This document shows positions 8,717 to 16,843 of a stretch of 64,000 nucleotides of DNA, piece by piece (the stretch's first letter is position 1; every line of letters begins with the position of its first letter). The stretch comes from Ga0077560 sp046330395 (lineage in GTDB: Bacteria > Actinomycetota > Thermoleophilia > Miltoncostaeales > Miltoncostaeaceae). The position numbers were made by a program, and so were the translations under genes. The stretch is taken from contig JAXLSS010000009.1 in assembly GCA_046330395.1 (NCBI GenBank), positions 1 to 64,000 of the forward strand, read 5' to 3'. Below the pieces are notes generated by a model. The model did no database searches. It had not been told where the DNA came from and saw only the letters and a list, made by a program, of their open reading frames with translations.

Positions 8717-10644
8717 CCGCGCTGATCCTGGGTGGGGTGGCCCTGCTGACGCTGGGTGCCGGCGTGTGTGCGCTGGCCTGCCCGGTGCGCTGGGCCCTGG
8801 CCGTCCAGGCGGCAGGCGCCGCGCTGCTGGGCGTTGGGGGCGGTATCGCGGCCTTCACCGGCGGATCGTGCGGGAGCGAGTTCACCAGCAGCCTGTCGCC
8901 GCACGTGGGCGTCGATCGCCTCAGCGGCGTGCTGCTGCTGCTGGTGGGTGCGGTGGCGGCGCCCGCGTGCCTGTACGCGGCCGAATACGTGCGCCACCTG
9001 CGCAACCCGTCCGCGGTGGCGGCGCTGGGCGGGGCGTTCCTCATCGCGCTGGCCGGGGTGGTCACGGCCCGCGACCCCACGCTGCTGCTGGCCTCGTGGG
9101 AGCTGATGACACTGCTCCCCGCGCTGGCGACGCTGGTGGCCGACGCCGGTCCGCCCACGCGCCGGGCGATGGTGGACTACCTGGCGCTCACCCACATCGG
9201 CGGGGCCGGGGTGTGGATCGCCGTGCTGATGCTCGCCGACCACGGGGCCCTCGGCGGCGCGCCGCTGCCCGCCCACGGGGCCGCGGCCACCGCGGTGGGC
9301 GTCGCGGCCATCGTGGGCTTCGGCACCAAGGCCGGGCTGGTGCCCATGCACGTGTGGCTGCCCCGCGCGCATCCGGTGGCACCCAGCCACCTCTCGGCGG
9401 TGATGAGCGGCGCGATGGTGGCCGTGGCCCTGTACGGGCTGATGCGCGTGACGCTGCAGTGGACGGTGCCGCCCGCCTGGGTGGCGCCGGTGCTGGTGGC
9501 GGTGGGCGCCCTCACCGCGTTGGTGGGCATCCTGGTTGCCGCGACGCGGCGTGAGATGAAGCTGCTGCTGGCCCACTCCACCGTGGAGAACATGGGCATC
9601 GCCACCGCCGGCCTGGGCGCCGCGGTGTGGCTCACCCGCGCGGGCAGGCCCGCCGCGGCCTCGCTGGCCGTGGCCGCCGTGCTGCTGCAGCTGCTCACCC
9701 ACGCGGTGGCCAAGTCGGCGCTGTTCCTGGGCGCGGGGGCAATGGCCGAGGCCACCGGCACCCTGGTGCTGTCCAACATGGGCGGGCTGGCACGCCGCAT
9801 GCCGCTCACCGGCATCTCCACCGGCATGGCCGCACTCACCCTGGCCGCGCTGCCGCCCACCGCCGGGTTCGCCTCCGAGTGGGCGGTGCTGCAGGGTCTG
9901 GTGGCCACCGCCCGCGTGCGCTCACCCGCCGCCGCCGCCGTCGCCGGGATCGCGCTGCTGGTGCTGGCGGCCGCGGCCGGGCTTGCGGCCCTCACCATGA
10001 GCAAGCTGCTGGGGCTCACCCTGCTCGGCGCACCCCGGCACCCGCAGCACGCCACCGCGGCCGAGCCGCGCCGGCCCCTGGTGTGGGCGCAGCTGGCGCT
10101 GGTCGCGGCCGGCGTGGCGCTGATCGGCACCGCGGGAGCGGTGCTGCCGCGGCTGGCCCGCGTGGTGCCCGGCGCACCCGCGGCCTCGGACCGCGCCGAC
10201 CTGCTGCGGGTGCCGGCCACGGGCGGCCTGGCGCCGCTGGGCACGCTCGCCCTCATCGGAGTGGTCGCAGTGGTGCTGATGCGCCTGCGCGGACGGCCGG
10301 CGCCGACGGCGCCGATCTGGCTGTGCGGGCAGCCGGCCTCGGCCCGCAGCCCATGGAGCGGTGCCGCCTTCACCACCAGCTTCCGGGTGGCGGTGGACGG
10401 GGTGCTGGGGACCGAACGCACCACCACCCGGGATGTGGCGGACGGGGTGCTGCAGCGCGTCCACACCCGGGGTGAGGTGCCCGACACCATCGAGCGGCGG
10501 GTGGTGGCCCCCCTCATGCGCGCCGTCGGCCACAGCGCGGCCCGGGCCCGGCGCCTGCAGAGCGGGTCGCTGCGCGGGTACCTGGTGTGGCTGGTGGCGC
10601 TGGTGGTGGGCGCGCTGGCCATGCTGCGCCTGGGGGCGCTGTGA
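8713..10644 (+). CDS. hyfB: Group 4 hydrogenase antiporter-like membrane subunit HyfB
   Basis: This 643-residue, strongly hydrophobic protein belongs to the NuoL/HyfB antiporter-like family. The core motif GFGTKAGLVPMHVWLPRAHP (about 197-216) carries the conserved lysine of the proton channel, and LLAHSTVENMGI (about 277-288) carries the second conserved His segment. After about 14 helices, a C-terminal stretch of about 130 residues ends in a final membrane helix, as in HyfB/HycC. In group 4 complexes this subunit couples H2-linked electron transfer to proton or sodium translocation. It is the first structural gene of the operon and overlaps both arsR and hyfC by four bases. Confidence 0.92.
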   Translation: MTALILGGVALLTLGAGVCALACPVRWALAVQAAGAALLGVGGGIAAFTGGSCGSEFTSSLSPHVGVDRLSGVLLLLVGAVAAPACLYAAEYVRHLRNPSAVAALGGAFLIALAGVVTARDPTLLLASWELMTLLPALATLVADAGPPTRRAMVDYLALTHIGGAGVWIAVLMLADHGALGGAPLPAHGAAATAVGVAAIVGFGTKAGLVPMHVWLPRAHPVAPSHLSAVMSGAMVAVALYGLMRVTLQWTVPPAWVAPVLVAVGALTALVGILVAATRREMKLLLAHSTVENMGIATAGLGAAVWLTRAGRPAAASLAVAAVLLQLLTHAVAKSALFLGAGAMAEATGTLVLSNMGGLARRMPLTGISTGMAALTLAALPPTAGFASEWAVLQGLVATARVRSPAAAAVAGIALLVLAAAAGLAALTMSKLLGLTLLGAPRHPQHATAAEPRRPLVWAQLALVAAGVALIGTAGAVLPRLARVVPGAPAASDRADLLRVPATGGLAPLGTLALIGVVAVVLMRLRGRPAPTAPIWLCGQPASARSPWSGAAFTTSFRVAVDGVLGTERTTTRDVADGVLQRVHTRGEVPDTIERRVVAPLMRAVGHSAARARRLQSGSLRGYLVWLVALVVGALAMLRLGAL

Positions 10645-11572
10645 TCGGCGGGGCCACGATCCTGGCCGGGTGCCTCGCGGTGGCCGGTGCGGTGCTGGCC
10701 CCCGGCCTGGCCGGCATGGTGCAGGCCACCAAGGCGCGCCTGCAGGGCCGCCGCGGCGCGGGCACCGGGCAGCCGTACCGCGAGCTGCGGCGGCTGTGGC
10801 GGCGCACCGTGGTGAGCCCCGAGGGAGCGGGGCCGGTGTACCGGGCGGCGCCCGCCATCGCCGCCGCCGCCACCATGGCGGCGGTGCTGGTGGTGCCGGT
10901 CAGCGCCGCGGCGCCCGACTGGCCGGTGCTGGGCACCGACGCCCTGCTGCTGGTGGGCCTCCTGGCGTTGGCGCGGATGGTGATGGCGCTGTCGGCGTGG
11001 GACACCCAGGCGGCCTTCGGCATGATGGGCGCGGCCCGCGACATGGGGTATGCGGTTGCCGGCGAGGCGCTGCTGCTGATGACGCTGCTGGTGGCGGCCC
11101 TGCCGGCCGGCGGCACCGACCTGCGCGCCATGTGGGCGGCCGCGGCCCGCCCCGGGGTGTGGACCACGCCGGCGCACTGGGCCGGGTTGCTGGCCGTGGT
11201 GCTGGTGGCGGTCACCGAGACCGGGCGGCAGCCCATCGACAACCCGGACACCCACCTGGAGCTCACGATGATCCACGAGGGGCCGTTGCTGGAGTACGCG
11301 GGCCGCGACCTGGCGATGTGCCAGTGGACCGCGGCCGCGCGGCACTGGGTGGTGCTGGTGCTCGCCGCGGGGTTGTTCCTGCCCCATCCGGCCGGCGCCG
11401 TGACGGGCGCCCTGGCCACACTGGCGTGGCTGCCGCCCCTGTGCGTGCTGCTGGCGGTGCTGGAGAGCATGCAGGCCAAGATGCGCGTGGGCCGCGCCCG
11501 CGCCTGCTGGCCAGCGGCGCCACCCTGGCGCTGGTGGGCGTGGTGACCTGGGCGCTGGGGGCCGGGCTGTGA
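10641..11572 (+). CDS. hyfC: Hydrogenase membrane anchor subunit HyfC (NuoH/HycD-like), 3' frameshift
   Basis: The protein starts at GTG 10641, overlapping hyfB. It carries the NuoH/HycD signature ETGRQPIDNPDTHLELT, then MIHEGPLLEYAGRDLA, the loop that contacts the catalytic arm, within about eight helices. The frame as written stops at 11546 after ARACWPAAPPW. A single-base shift near 11500 restores RPRLLASGATLALVGVV and ends at 11572, exactly overlapping the hyfE start. That fit makes an indel error likely. The restored length is about 310 residues, normal for the family. This subunit holds the soluble hydrogenase arm to the membrane. Confidence 0.88.
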
Positions 11573-12186
11573 GCGCCGGCCTGGTGTGGGTGTGCGTGAT
11601 CCTGGGGCTGGGTGCGGTGGTTGTGCGCCGCCGCACCGCGGCGGCGGCCATGGTGGCGGCCCAGTCCCTGTGCATCGGCCTGGCCGTGTCGGGGCTCGGG
11701 TCCGGGGGGCGTGCCGGCGACCCGCTGCCCGGTGGCGGGCTCATCCTCAAGGCCGCGGCGGTGGCGGCGCTGCTGTGGTGGGCCATCGGCCGCACGCGCC
11801 AGCCCCGCCCCATCGGCGACGACGCCGGCCCCGCGGTCAACGCCGCCCTGGCGCTGGCCCTGGCCGCCGTGCTGATCTGGCTCGTGCCCGTGGACGCGGT
11901 GGGCGCCCCCACCCCGGTGCGGGGCGGGCTGGCCGTGCTGGCCTGCGGGCTGGTGATGGCCATGATGCGGCGGGCCACGCTGTTCACGCTGATGGGGCTG
12001 CTGGTGGCCGAGAACGGCGTCACCATCGCCGCCCTGGGTGGGCGGCACGGCCTGCCCGGGGTGGTGGAGCTGGGCGTGGCCTTCGACCTCACCGTGCTGG
12101 TGGCCGTGGCGGTGGCCTTCCAGTCGCGCATCCTGGGTGCCTTCGGCACCACCGACACCACGGCCCTGCGTGACCTGCGTGACTGA
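11569..12186 (+). CDS. hyfE: Hydrogenase membrane subunit HyfE
   Basis: This 205-residue protein has about six membrane helices. Its C-terminal half resembles NuoK/HyfE (FTLMGLLVAENGVTIAALG, with the buried Glu, then VVELGVAFDLTVLVAVAVAF). HyfE subunits are longer than NuoK because of an extra N-terminal pair of helices, as here. It starts at GTG 11569 in a four-base overlap with hyfC and overlaps hyfF by eight bases. It is a small channel subunit of the ion-translocating membrane arm. Confidence 0.88.
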   Translation: MSAGLVWVCVILGLGAVVVRRRTAAAAMVAAQSLCIGLAVSGLGSGGRAGDPLPGGGLILKAAAVAALLWWAIGRTRQPRPIGDDAGPAVNAALALALAAVLIWLVPVDAVGAPTPVRGGLAVLACGLVMAMMRRATLFTLMGLLVAENGVTIAALGGRHGLPGVVELGVAFDLTVLVAVAVAFQSRILGAFGTTDTTALRDLRD

Positions 12187-13654
12187 CGCCCTCCGCCTGG
12201 CCTGCATCGCCGCCGTGGCGGTGCCCGCACTCGCCGGCCTGGTGGCGCCGCTCTTGGGCACGCCGCGGGCCGTGCAGCGGTTGCTGGTGGCCGCAGGCGC
12301 CGTGGGCGGCGCCGTGGGCACCGGCGCCGGGGTGTGGGCCATGGCACGCGGCGGTCAGGTGGTGGACGGGGGCTGGTACCGCGTGGACGCCCCGGCGGGG
12401 CTGTTCATGCTGGTGATCGCCGTGGTGGGCGGGGTCAGCGCCATGCTGAGCCCCCCGTACCTGGCGCGCTCGGTGCGGTCGGGCAGCGGGGCGCTGGGGT
12501 CGCACCGCTTCTACGCCTGCGCCTACCTGGTGTTCTGGGCCGTCCTGGCGGCCATCCCGTGCATCGGCAACCTGGGCCTGGCCTGGCTGCTGCTGGAGGG
12601 CACCACGGCCGCCTCGGCGCTGCTGGTGGCCTTCACCGGCAGCCGGCAGGCCCTGGAGGCCGGGTGGAAGTACCTGGTGCTCACCAGTGCCGGCCTGTCG
12701 GTGGCGTTGCTGGGCGTGGTGCTGCTGGTGGTGTCGGGCGCCACCCGCGGGGACGGGCTGGCGTCGCTGGATTTCGTGCACCTGGGCGAGGGCGGCTCCG
12801 CCGACATCGGCCTCACCCGCGTGGCGCTGGTGTTGATCCTGGTCGGGGTCGCGGCAAAGGCGGGCTGGGCCCCGGTGCACAACTGGCTGCCGGACGCCCA
12901 CAGTGAGGCGCCCCCGCCGGTGAGCGCCCTGCTGTCCGCGGCGACCCTGCCCACGGTGGCGCTGGTGGCCTGGCGGGTGGTGGACGCCCTGGCCCCGGTG
13001 GCGGGTGTGGGCACCGTGCGCACCCTCATGGTGGGCCTGGGATTGGCGTCCCTGGCCGTGGCGGTGCCGTTCCTGTGGCGGCCCATGGCGTGGAAGCGTT
13101 TCCTGGCGTACTCCAGCCTGGAACACATGGGTGTGATCGCCATCGGTATCGGCATGCAGCACCGCTGGGCGGCCGCGGGGGTGTGCATCCACGTGGCCGC
13201 GCACGCGGCGGCCAAGGCCCTGGGCTTCTGGACCGCAACGCCCCTGCTGCGGTACCAGCCGGACGCCGGCCGCCGGTCACCGCGGGGACTGCGAAACCTC
13301 GACCCCACCCTGGCCGCGGGCGTGGTGGTGAGCGCCGGCACCCTGTCGGGCCTGCCCCCGTCGCCGCTGTTCGCCAGCGAGATGCTCATCCTGTACAGCG
13401 CCCTGGTGGTGGGGCTGCCGTGGGTGGCGGTGCTGATGGCGGTGCTGCTGGCCCTGGGCTTCGTGGGCATCATCAACGTGCTGGTGGAGGCCGTGCCGGG
13501 GCGGTCCGTTGGACGCAGACCGGCGGTCAACGCCATGCTGCCCCTGCGGGCCGCCTGCTGGGCCGTCGGCGCGGCGCTGGCCGCCACCGCGCTGCTGGCG
13601 TTCGCCGCGCCGCACTCCGCGCTGGCCACCGCCCTGCTGGCGGGTGCCGCATGA
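12179..13654 (+). CDS. hyfF: Hydrogenase antiporter-like membrane subunit HyfF
   Basis: This is the second antiporter-like subunit, of about 491 residues. The motif GVAAKAGWAPVHNWLPDAHS carries the channel lysine, followed by EAPPPVSALLSAATLPTVAL, and later LAYSSLEHMGVIAIGIGMQH. This matches HyfF/NuoN-type subunits. Start GTG 12179 was chosen for the eight-base overlap with hyfE; longer in-frame starts would lie deep inside hyfE. Its stop overlaps the hyfG ATG. It probably adds a second ion channel to the complex. Confidence 0.9.
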   Translation: MTDALRLACIAAVAVPALAGLVAPLLGTPRAVQRLLVAAGAVGGAVGTGAGVWAMARGGQVVDGGWYRVDAPAGLFMLVIAVVGGVSAMLSPPYLARSVRSGSGALGSHRFYACAYLVFWAVLAAIPCIGNLGLAWLLLEGTTAASALLVAFTGSRQALEAGWKYLVLTSAGLSVALLGVVLLVVSGATRGDGLASLDFVHLGEGGSADIGLTRVALVLILVGVAAKAGWAPVHNWLPDAHSEAPPPVSALLSAATLPTVALVAWRVVDALAPVAGVGTVRTLMVGLGLASLAVAVPFLWRPMAWKRFLAYSSLEHMGVIAIGIGMQHRWAAAGVCIHVAAHAAAKALGFWTATPLLRYQPDAGRRSPRGLRNLDPTLAAGVVVSAGTLSGLPPSPLFASEMLILYSALVVGLPWVAVLMAVLLALGFVGIINVLVEAVPGRSVGRRPAVNAMLPLRAACWAVGAALAATALLAFAAPHSALATALLAGAA

Positions 13655-15055
13655 GCGAGGCCCGGACATCCGAGGCCGTGCCCGCCGCCGAGTGGCGCAC
13701 GCGGATGGAGGCCGAGCTGCGGCGTGGCGCGCGGTTCGCGGGCCTGTTCGCCGACCACGGACGGGTCCGGGCGCTGTGGCGTGACGCCGATCGCTGGCGG
13801 CTGCTGGAGGTGGCGGCCGAGCAGGGACACGTGCCGTCGGTGGTGGCCGTGGTGCCGGCCGCCGGCTGGGACGAGCGCGAGGCGGCCGACCTGGGCGGCA
13901 TCACCTTCGACGGGCACACCCCGCACCGACCCCTGGTGCACCATCCGGAGGATCCCCTGGCCTGGGTGACACCGGTGGTGGGGAGGACGCCCACCGCATC
14001 CCCGTCGGCCCCATCCACGCCGGGGTGATCGAATCGGGCCACTTCCTGTTCGGTGCCGTCGGCGAGCGGGTGATGCACGTGGACGTGCGCCTGTTCTACA
14101 AGCACCGGGGCCTCGAGGCGGCCGCGCAGGGGCTCCCGCCCGCCGACGCCCTTGCGGTGCTGCGGCGCGCGTGCGCGGGGTGCGCGGTATCCAACGCCGT
14201 GGCCGTCTGCGGGGCGCTGGAGGAGGCCAGGGCCTCATGCCCGACGCGCACCTGCGCCGCCAGCGGACGCTGCTGGTGGAGCTTGAGCGCCTGTGGAACC
14301 ATCTCAACGACACCGGCCAGCTGTGCGCCGGGGTGGGGCTGGCGGCGGGAGCCATGCTGTTCGCCGCGCTGAAGGAGCGCGCCCAGCGCGCCTGCGCGAC
14401 GCTCACCGGGCACCGGTTCATGTTCCACGCGGTGCGGCTGGACGGTGGCATCACGCTGCCCGCCGCGGACGTGCTGGCGCGGGTGCGGGGGAGGTGGCCG
14501 ACATCGCCGCCGAGGCCGAGACCACGGCCCGCGTGTTGCTGTTCGACGCCTCACTGCGCGACCGCACCGCGGGGGTGGGCACCGTCGATGCGCACGACGG
14601 CGCCCGGCTGGGCGTGGTGGGGCCTGCCGCCCGCGCCGCCGGCATGCCGCGCGACGCCCGGCTGGACGACCCCCGGCTGTGGTACCCCGGCTTCACGGTG
14701 GTGCACCCGGCCGAGCCGGTGGGCGATGTCGCCTCACGCCTGGAGGCCCGCTGGGTGGAGACGCGCCAGTGCGCCGGCATCATCGACGCGCTGCTGGCCG
14801 ACGCCCCCGGCGAGGGCGGTGTCGAGGTGACCGGGCCGGGCGGGTCGCTGGGGGTGGGCGTCGCGGAGAGCCCGCGGGGCGAGACGGTGTGCGGTGCGCC
14901 TTGCCGGCGACGGCACCGTGGCGCGCATCCACCTGCGCACCGGCTCCTACGCCAACTGGCCGGCGGTGGCCGAGGCGGCCACGCGCGCCATCGTCCCGGA
15001 CTTCCCGCTGGTCAACAAGAGCTTCGAGCTCTGCTACGCCTGCGTGGACCGGTAG
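13651..15055 (+). CDS. hyfG: Group 4 [NiFe]-hydrogenase large subunit HyfG (about four frameshifts)
   Basis: Read across frames this is the catalytic large subunit. The N-terminal segment to about 13980 is NuoC-like. The next segment reads RIPVGPIHAGVIESGHFLFG and then RRACAGCAVSNAVAVC, equivalent to the first CxxC (L1) nickel-binding motif. Segments from about 14230 and 14495 continue with LERLWNHLNDTG and the rest of the core. The last segment ends KSFELCYACVDR, equivalent to the second CxxC (L2). Both cysteine pairs are present, although neighbouring residues differ from consensus. Breaks lie near 13985, 14230, 14495 (in a G run) and 14893. The total of about 465 residues fits a NuoC-NuoD-like fusion. 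The breaks are probably sequencing errors. Confidence 0.8.
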
Positions 15056-15064
15056 GGGGACAGG

Positions 15065-15526
15065 GTGTACGTGCTGCTCACCAAGCTGGCCCGGCTGCGC
15101 CACGATGCCCGCCTGCCGCGCGGCCGGCGCGCCTCCTGCCAGCTGCGTCATGTGGACGCCGGCTCGTGCAACGGCTGCGAGCACGAGCTGCAGGCCGCCG
15201 CCGGCCCGCAGTACGACCTCGCACGGTTCGGCTTCTCCATCACCGCCTCGCCCCGCCACGCCGACGTGCTGCTCGTGACGGGGCCCATCACCACCCGCAT
15301 GGTGGAACCGCTGCGGCGGGCGTACGCGTCGATGCCCGAACCCCGCCTGGTGGCGGCCCTGGGCGACTGCCCGCTGGGGACGGGCCCGGCGTGCGATCCG
15401 CGGCAGGTGGTGGGGGCCCTTGCCGACGTGCTGCCGGTGGACATCCGCATCCCGGGATGCCCGCCGTCGCCGGGGGAGATCGCGGAGGCCCTGGACGCCG
15501 GGTTGCGGGCGCTGCGCTCCCGGTAG
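15065..15526 (+). CDS. hyfI: Group 4 hydrogenase small subunit HyfI (NuoB-like)
   Basis: This 153-residue protein starts at GTG 15065, just after a G-rich Shine-Dalgarno (AGGGGGACAGG). It has the NuoB/HycG cluster ligands: HVDAGSCNGCEHEL supplies two cysteines, ALGDCPLGTGPAC supplies the third, and IRIPGCPPSPGEI the fourth. Together they bind the proximal [4Fe-4S] cluster that passes electrons to and from the NiFe site. It is the last gene of the operon and is followed by a hairpin. No ferredoxin-like HyfH subunit or hyp maturation gene lies in this window. Confidence 0.9.
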   Translation: MYVLLTKLARLRHDARLPRGRRASCQLRHVDAGSCNGCEHELQAAAGPQYDLARFGFSITASPRHADVLLVTGPITTRMVEPLRRAYASMPEPRLVAALGDCPLGTGPACDPRQVVGALADVLPVDIRIPGCPPSPGEIAEALDAGLRALRSR

Positions 15527-15537
15527 CCGTGGAGGAG

Positions 15538-15561
15538 GGCCACGGCACGTGCGCCGTGGCC
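15538..15561 (+). terminator. Hairpin after the hydrogenase operon
   Basis: A perfect 9-base stem (GGCCACGGC / GCCGTGGCC) with loop ACGTGC begins 12 bases after hyfI. No T tract follows, so it is terminator-like or a transcript-stabilising 3' hairpin. Confidence 0.5.
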
Positions 15562-15702
15562 GTCTCCGTGTGGCTGGCACACCTCCCGACGCGGGTGGTC
15601 CCGTCAGCGGGTGGCGGCCAGGGCACGCTAATGCGCGCGCGGCGCGCGCGGGCCCCGCGTGCGGGGGGTTGGGACACCCCCATCCGGGGGATTTGGCGAC
15701 GA

Positions 15703-15723
15703 AACCGGCGAGACTCGCCGGTT
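15703..15723 (-). terminator. Hairpin at the end of the response regulator gene
   Basis: An 8-base stem (AACCGGCG / CGCCGGTT) with loop AGACT abuts the stop codon of the leftward regulator gene. On that strand it is followed by TTCGTCG, only weakly T-rich. Together with the hairpin at 15538 it separates two convergent units. Confidence 0.45.
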
Positions 15724-16385
15724 CAGCCGGGCGGCGACTCGGCGGCCTCGGCGGTGAGGATCCCGGCGCCCAGGGCCACCCGGACGATGTCGGAACGCGT
15801 GGTGAGGCCCAGCTTGGCCATCATGTTGGCCCGGTGGGTCTCCACCGTGCGGGGCGACAGGTGCAGCCGCGCCGCGATCTCCTGGTTGCCGTACCCCAGG
15901 GCCAGCAGCTGCAGCACCTCTCGCTCGCGGTCGGTGAGCGACCCCAGGGGGTCCTCGGCCGGGGGTTGTGCCAGCGCGGCGCCCAGGGCGGGGTGCAGGT
16001 AGCGCTCGCCCCGCCGCACCGCCTGGATGGCGCTGAGCAGCTCCTCGTCGGCCGCGGTCTTCACCAGGTAGCCGCCGGCGCCCGCGCCGAATGCGGCGCG
16101 CACGTCATCCCCGTTGCCGTGGATGGACAGCACCACCACCTGGGTCTCGGGGTGCCGCCGCCGCAGCTCGCGGATGCCCGCGAGACCACCCATGCCAGGC
16201 ATCTCCATGTCCATCACCACCACGTCGGCGGGCTCGCGCTCGATGGTGCGCAGCGCGTCCTCGGCGGTGGCGGCCTCGCCCACGCAGTGCACGTCGGGAT
16301 GGCGTTCCAGGATCAGCCGCAGGCCGGTCCTCAGCACCCGATGGTCATCCACAACCAGCACACGGATCATGGGTGAGTCGCGCAT
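15723..16385 (-). CDS. NarL/FixJ-family response regulator (orphan)
   Basis: The receiver domain starts at MIRVLVVDDHRVLRTGL, with the acidic pocket DD and the phosphoacceptor Asp in DVVVMDMEMPGMGG; the switch Lys is in GGYLVKTAAD. The C-terminal LuxR-type helix-turn-helix reads LTDREREVLQLLALGYGNQE and then IAARLHLSPRTVETHR. Start ATG 16385 was chosen because GGAG lies seven bases before it; an inner ATG at 16370 has no such site. It is 220 residues, the usual size. No histidine kinase gene is adjacent, so its partner and regulon are unknown. Confidence 0.92.
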   Translation of the reverse strand: MRDSPMIRVLVVDDHRVLRTGLRLILERHPDVHCVGEAATAEDALRTIEREPADVVVMDMEMPGMGGLAGIRELRRRHPETQVVVLSIHGNGDDVRAAFGAGAGGYLVKTAADEELLSAIQAVRRGERYLHPALGAALAQPPAEDPLGSLTDREREVLQLLALGYGNQEIAARLHLSPRTVETHRANMMAKLGLTTRSDIVRVALGAGILTAEAAESPPG

Positions 16386-16585
16386 CTCGGTTCTCCGGAC
16401 GTGGTGCCGGTGGGCCGCCCGGTGGGTGGAAACCCCGACCTCGCGGTCCACCCCAATCCCAACACACGCGGGGCCCCCCGTCACGCCCACGCCCGCAATC
16501 GCCCGCGCAACGGGTCCCGATCCGCCGGTACCGGTCACGCGGGCGGCGCGGTGTCACCGCGATGGGGGCTCCGTGCTTCCCCCGG

Positions 16586-16615
16586 TTGACCGGTGGGAAA
16601 GCGAGTGGCTACGCT
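16586..16615 (+). promoter_or_regulatory. Promoter of the small acidic protein gene
   Basis: TTGACC (16586-16591) and TACGCT (16610-16615) are separated by 18 bases, a good housekeeping-sigma promoter. Transcription would start near 16622, about 25 bases before the ATG. Confidence 0.6.
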
Positions 16616-16646
16616 CGCGCCACCACCCACTCTGGACGAGGTTCAC

Positions 16647-16811
16647 ATGGGCGAGTACCCGGACATCGACGTGGCGCTCTGGGAAGAGATCCCGGACACC
16701 TGGCCGGGCCCGGGTCCGGACGCGCGGCGGCCCTTCGCGGGCCGGCCGAACGCCGCGGAAGACGACGCATCGCTGCGGGAACGCGGCGACGTCGAGGTGG
16801 TCGAGACCTGA
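16647..16811 (+). CDS. Small acidic hypothetical protein (54 residues)
   Basis: I do not recognise this gene. It starts at ATG 16647 with GAGG five bases upstream and encodes MGEYPDIDVALWEEIPDTWP followed by a polar, acidic tail with a DDASLRERGD segment. It has no membrane helix and no cysteine. Three features make it credible despite its size: a good promoter at 16586-16615, a ribosome binding site, and an 11-base-pair terminator hairpin that begins five bases after its stop. It is transcribed alone. Homologues, if any, are probably confined to close relatives. Confidence 0.6.
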   Translation: MGEYPDIDVALWEEIPDTWPGPGPDARRPFAGRPNAAEDDASLRERGDVEVVET

Positions 16812-16815
16812 CCCA

Positions 16816-16843
16816 GTAGGCCGGGCCCGCGCGCCCGGCCTAC
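16816..16843. terminator. Bidirectional terminator hairpin
   Basis: A perfect 11-base stem (GTAGGCCGGGC / GCCCGGCCTAC) encloses the loop CCGCGC. It lies between the small acidic gene and the convergent photolyase gene and overlaps the photolyase stop codon. It has no T tract but is very stable and probably ends both transcripts. Confidence 0.7.

Noticed and set aside
8713..15526. Reading the operon as a cysteine-less hydrogenase-related or complex I-type module
   Set aside because: Both CxxC pairs of the large subunit and all four NuoB-type cysteines are present, and no NuoEFG-type genes occur.
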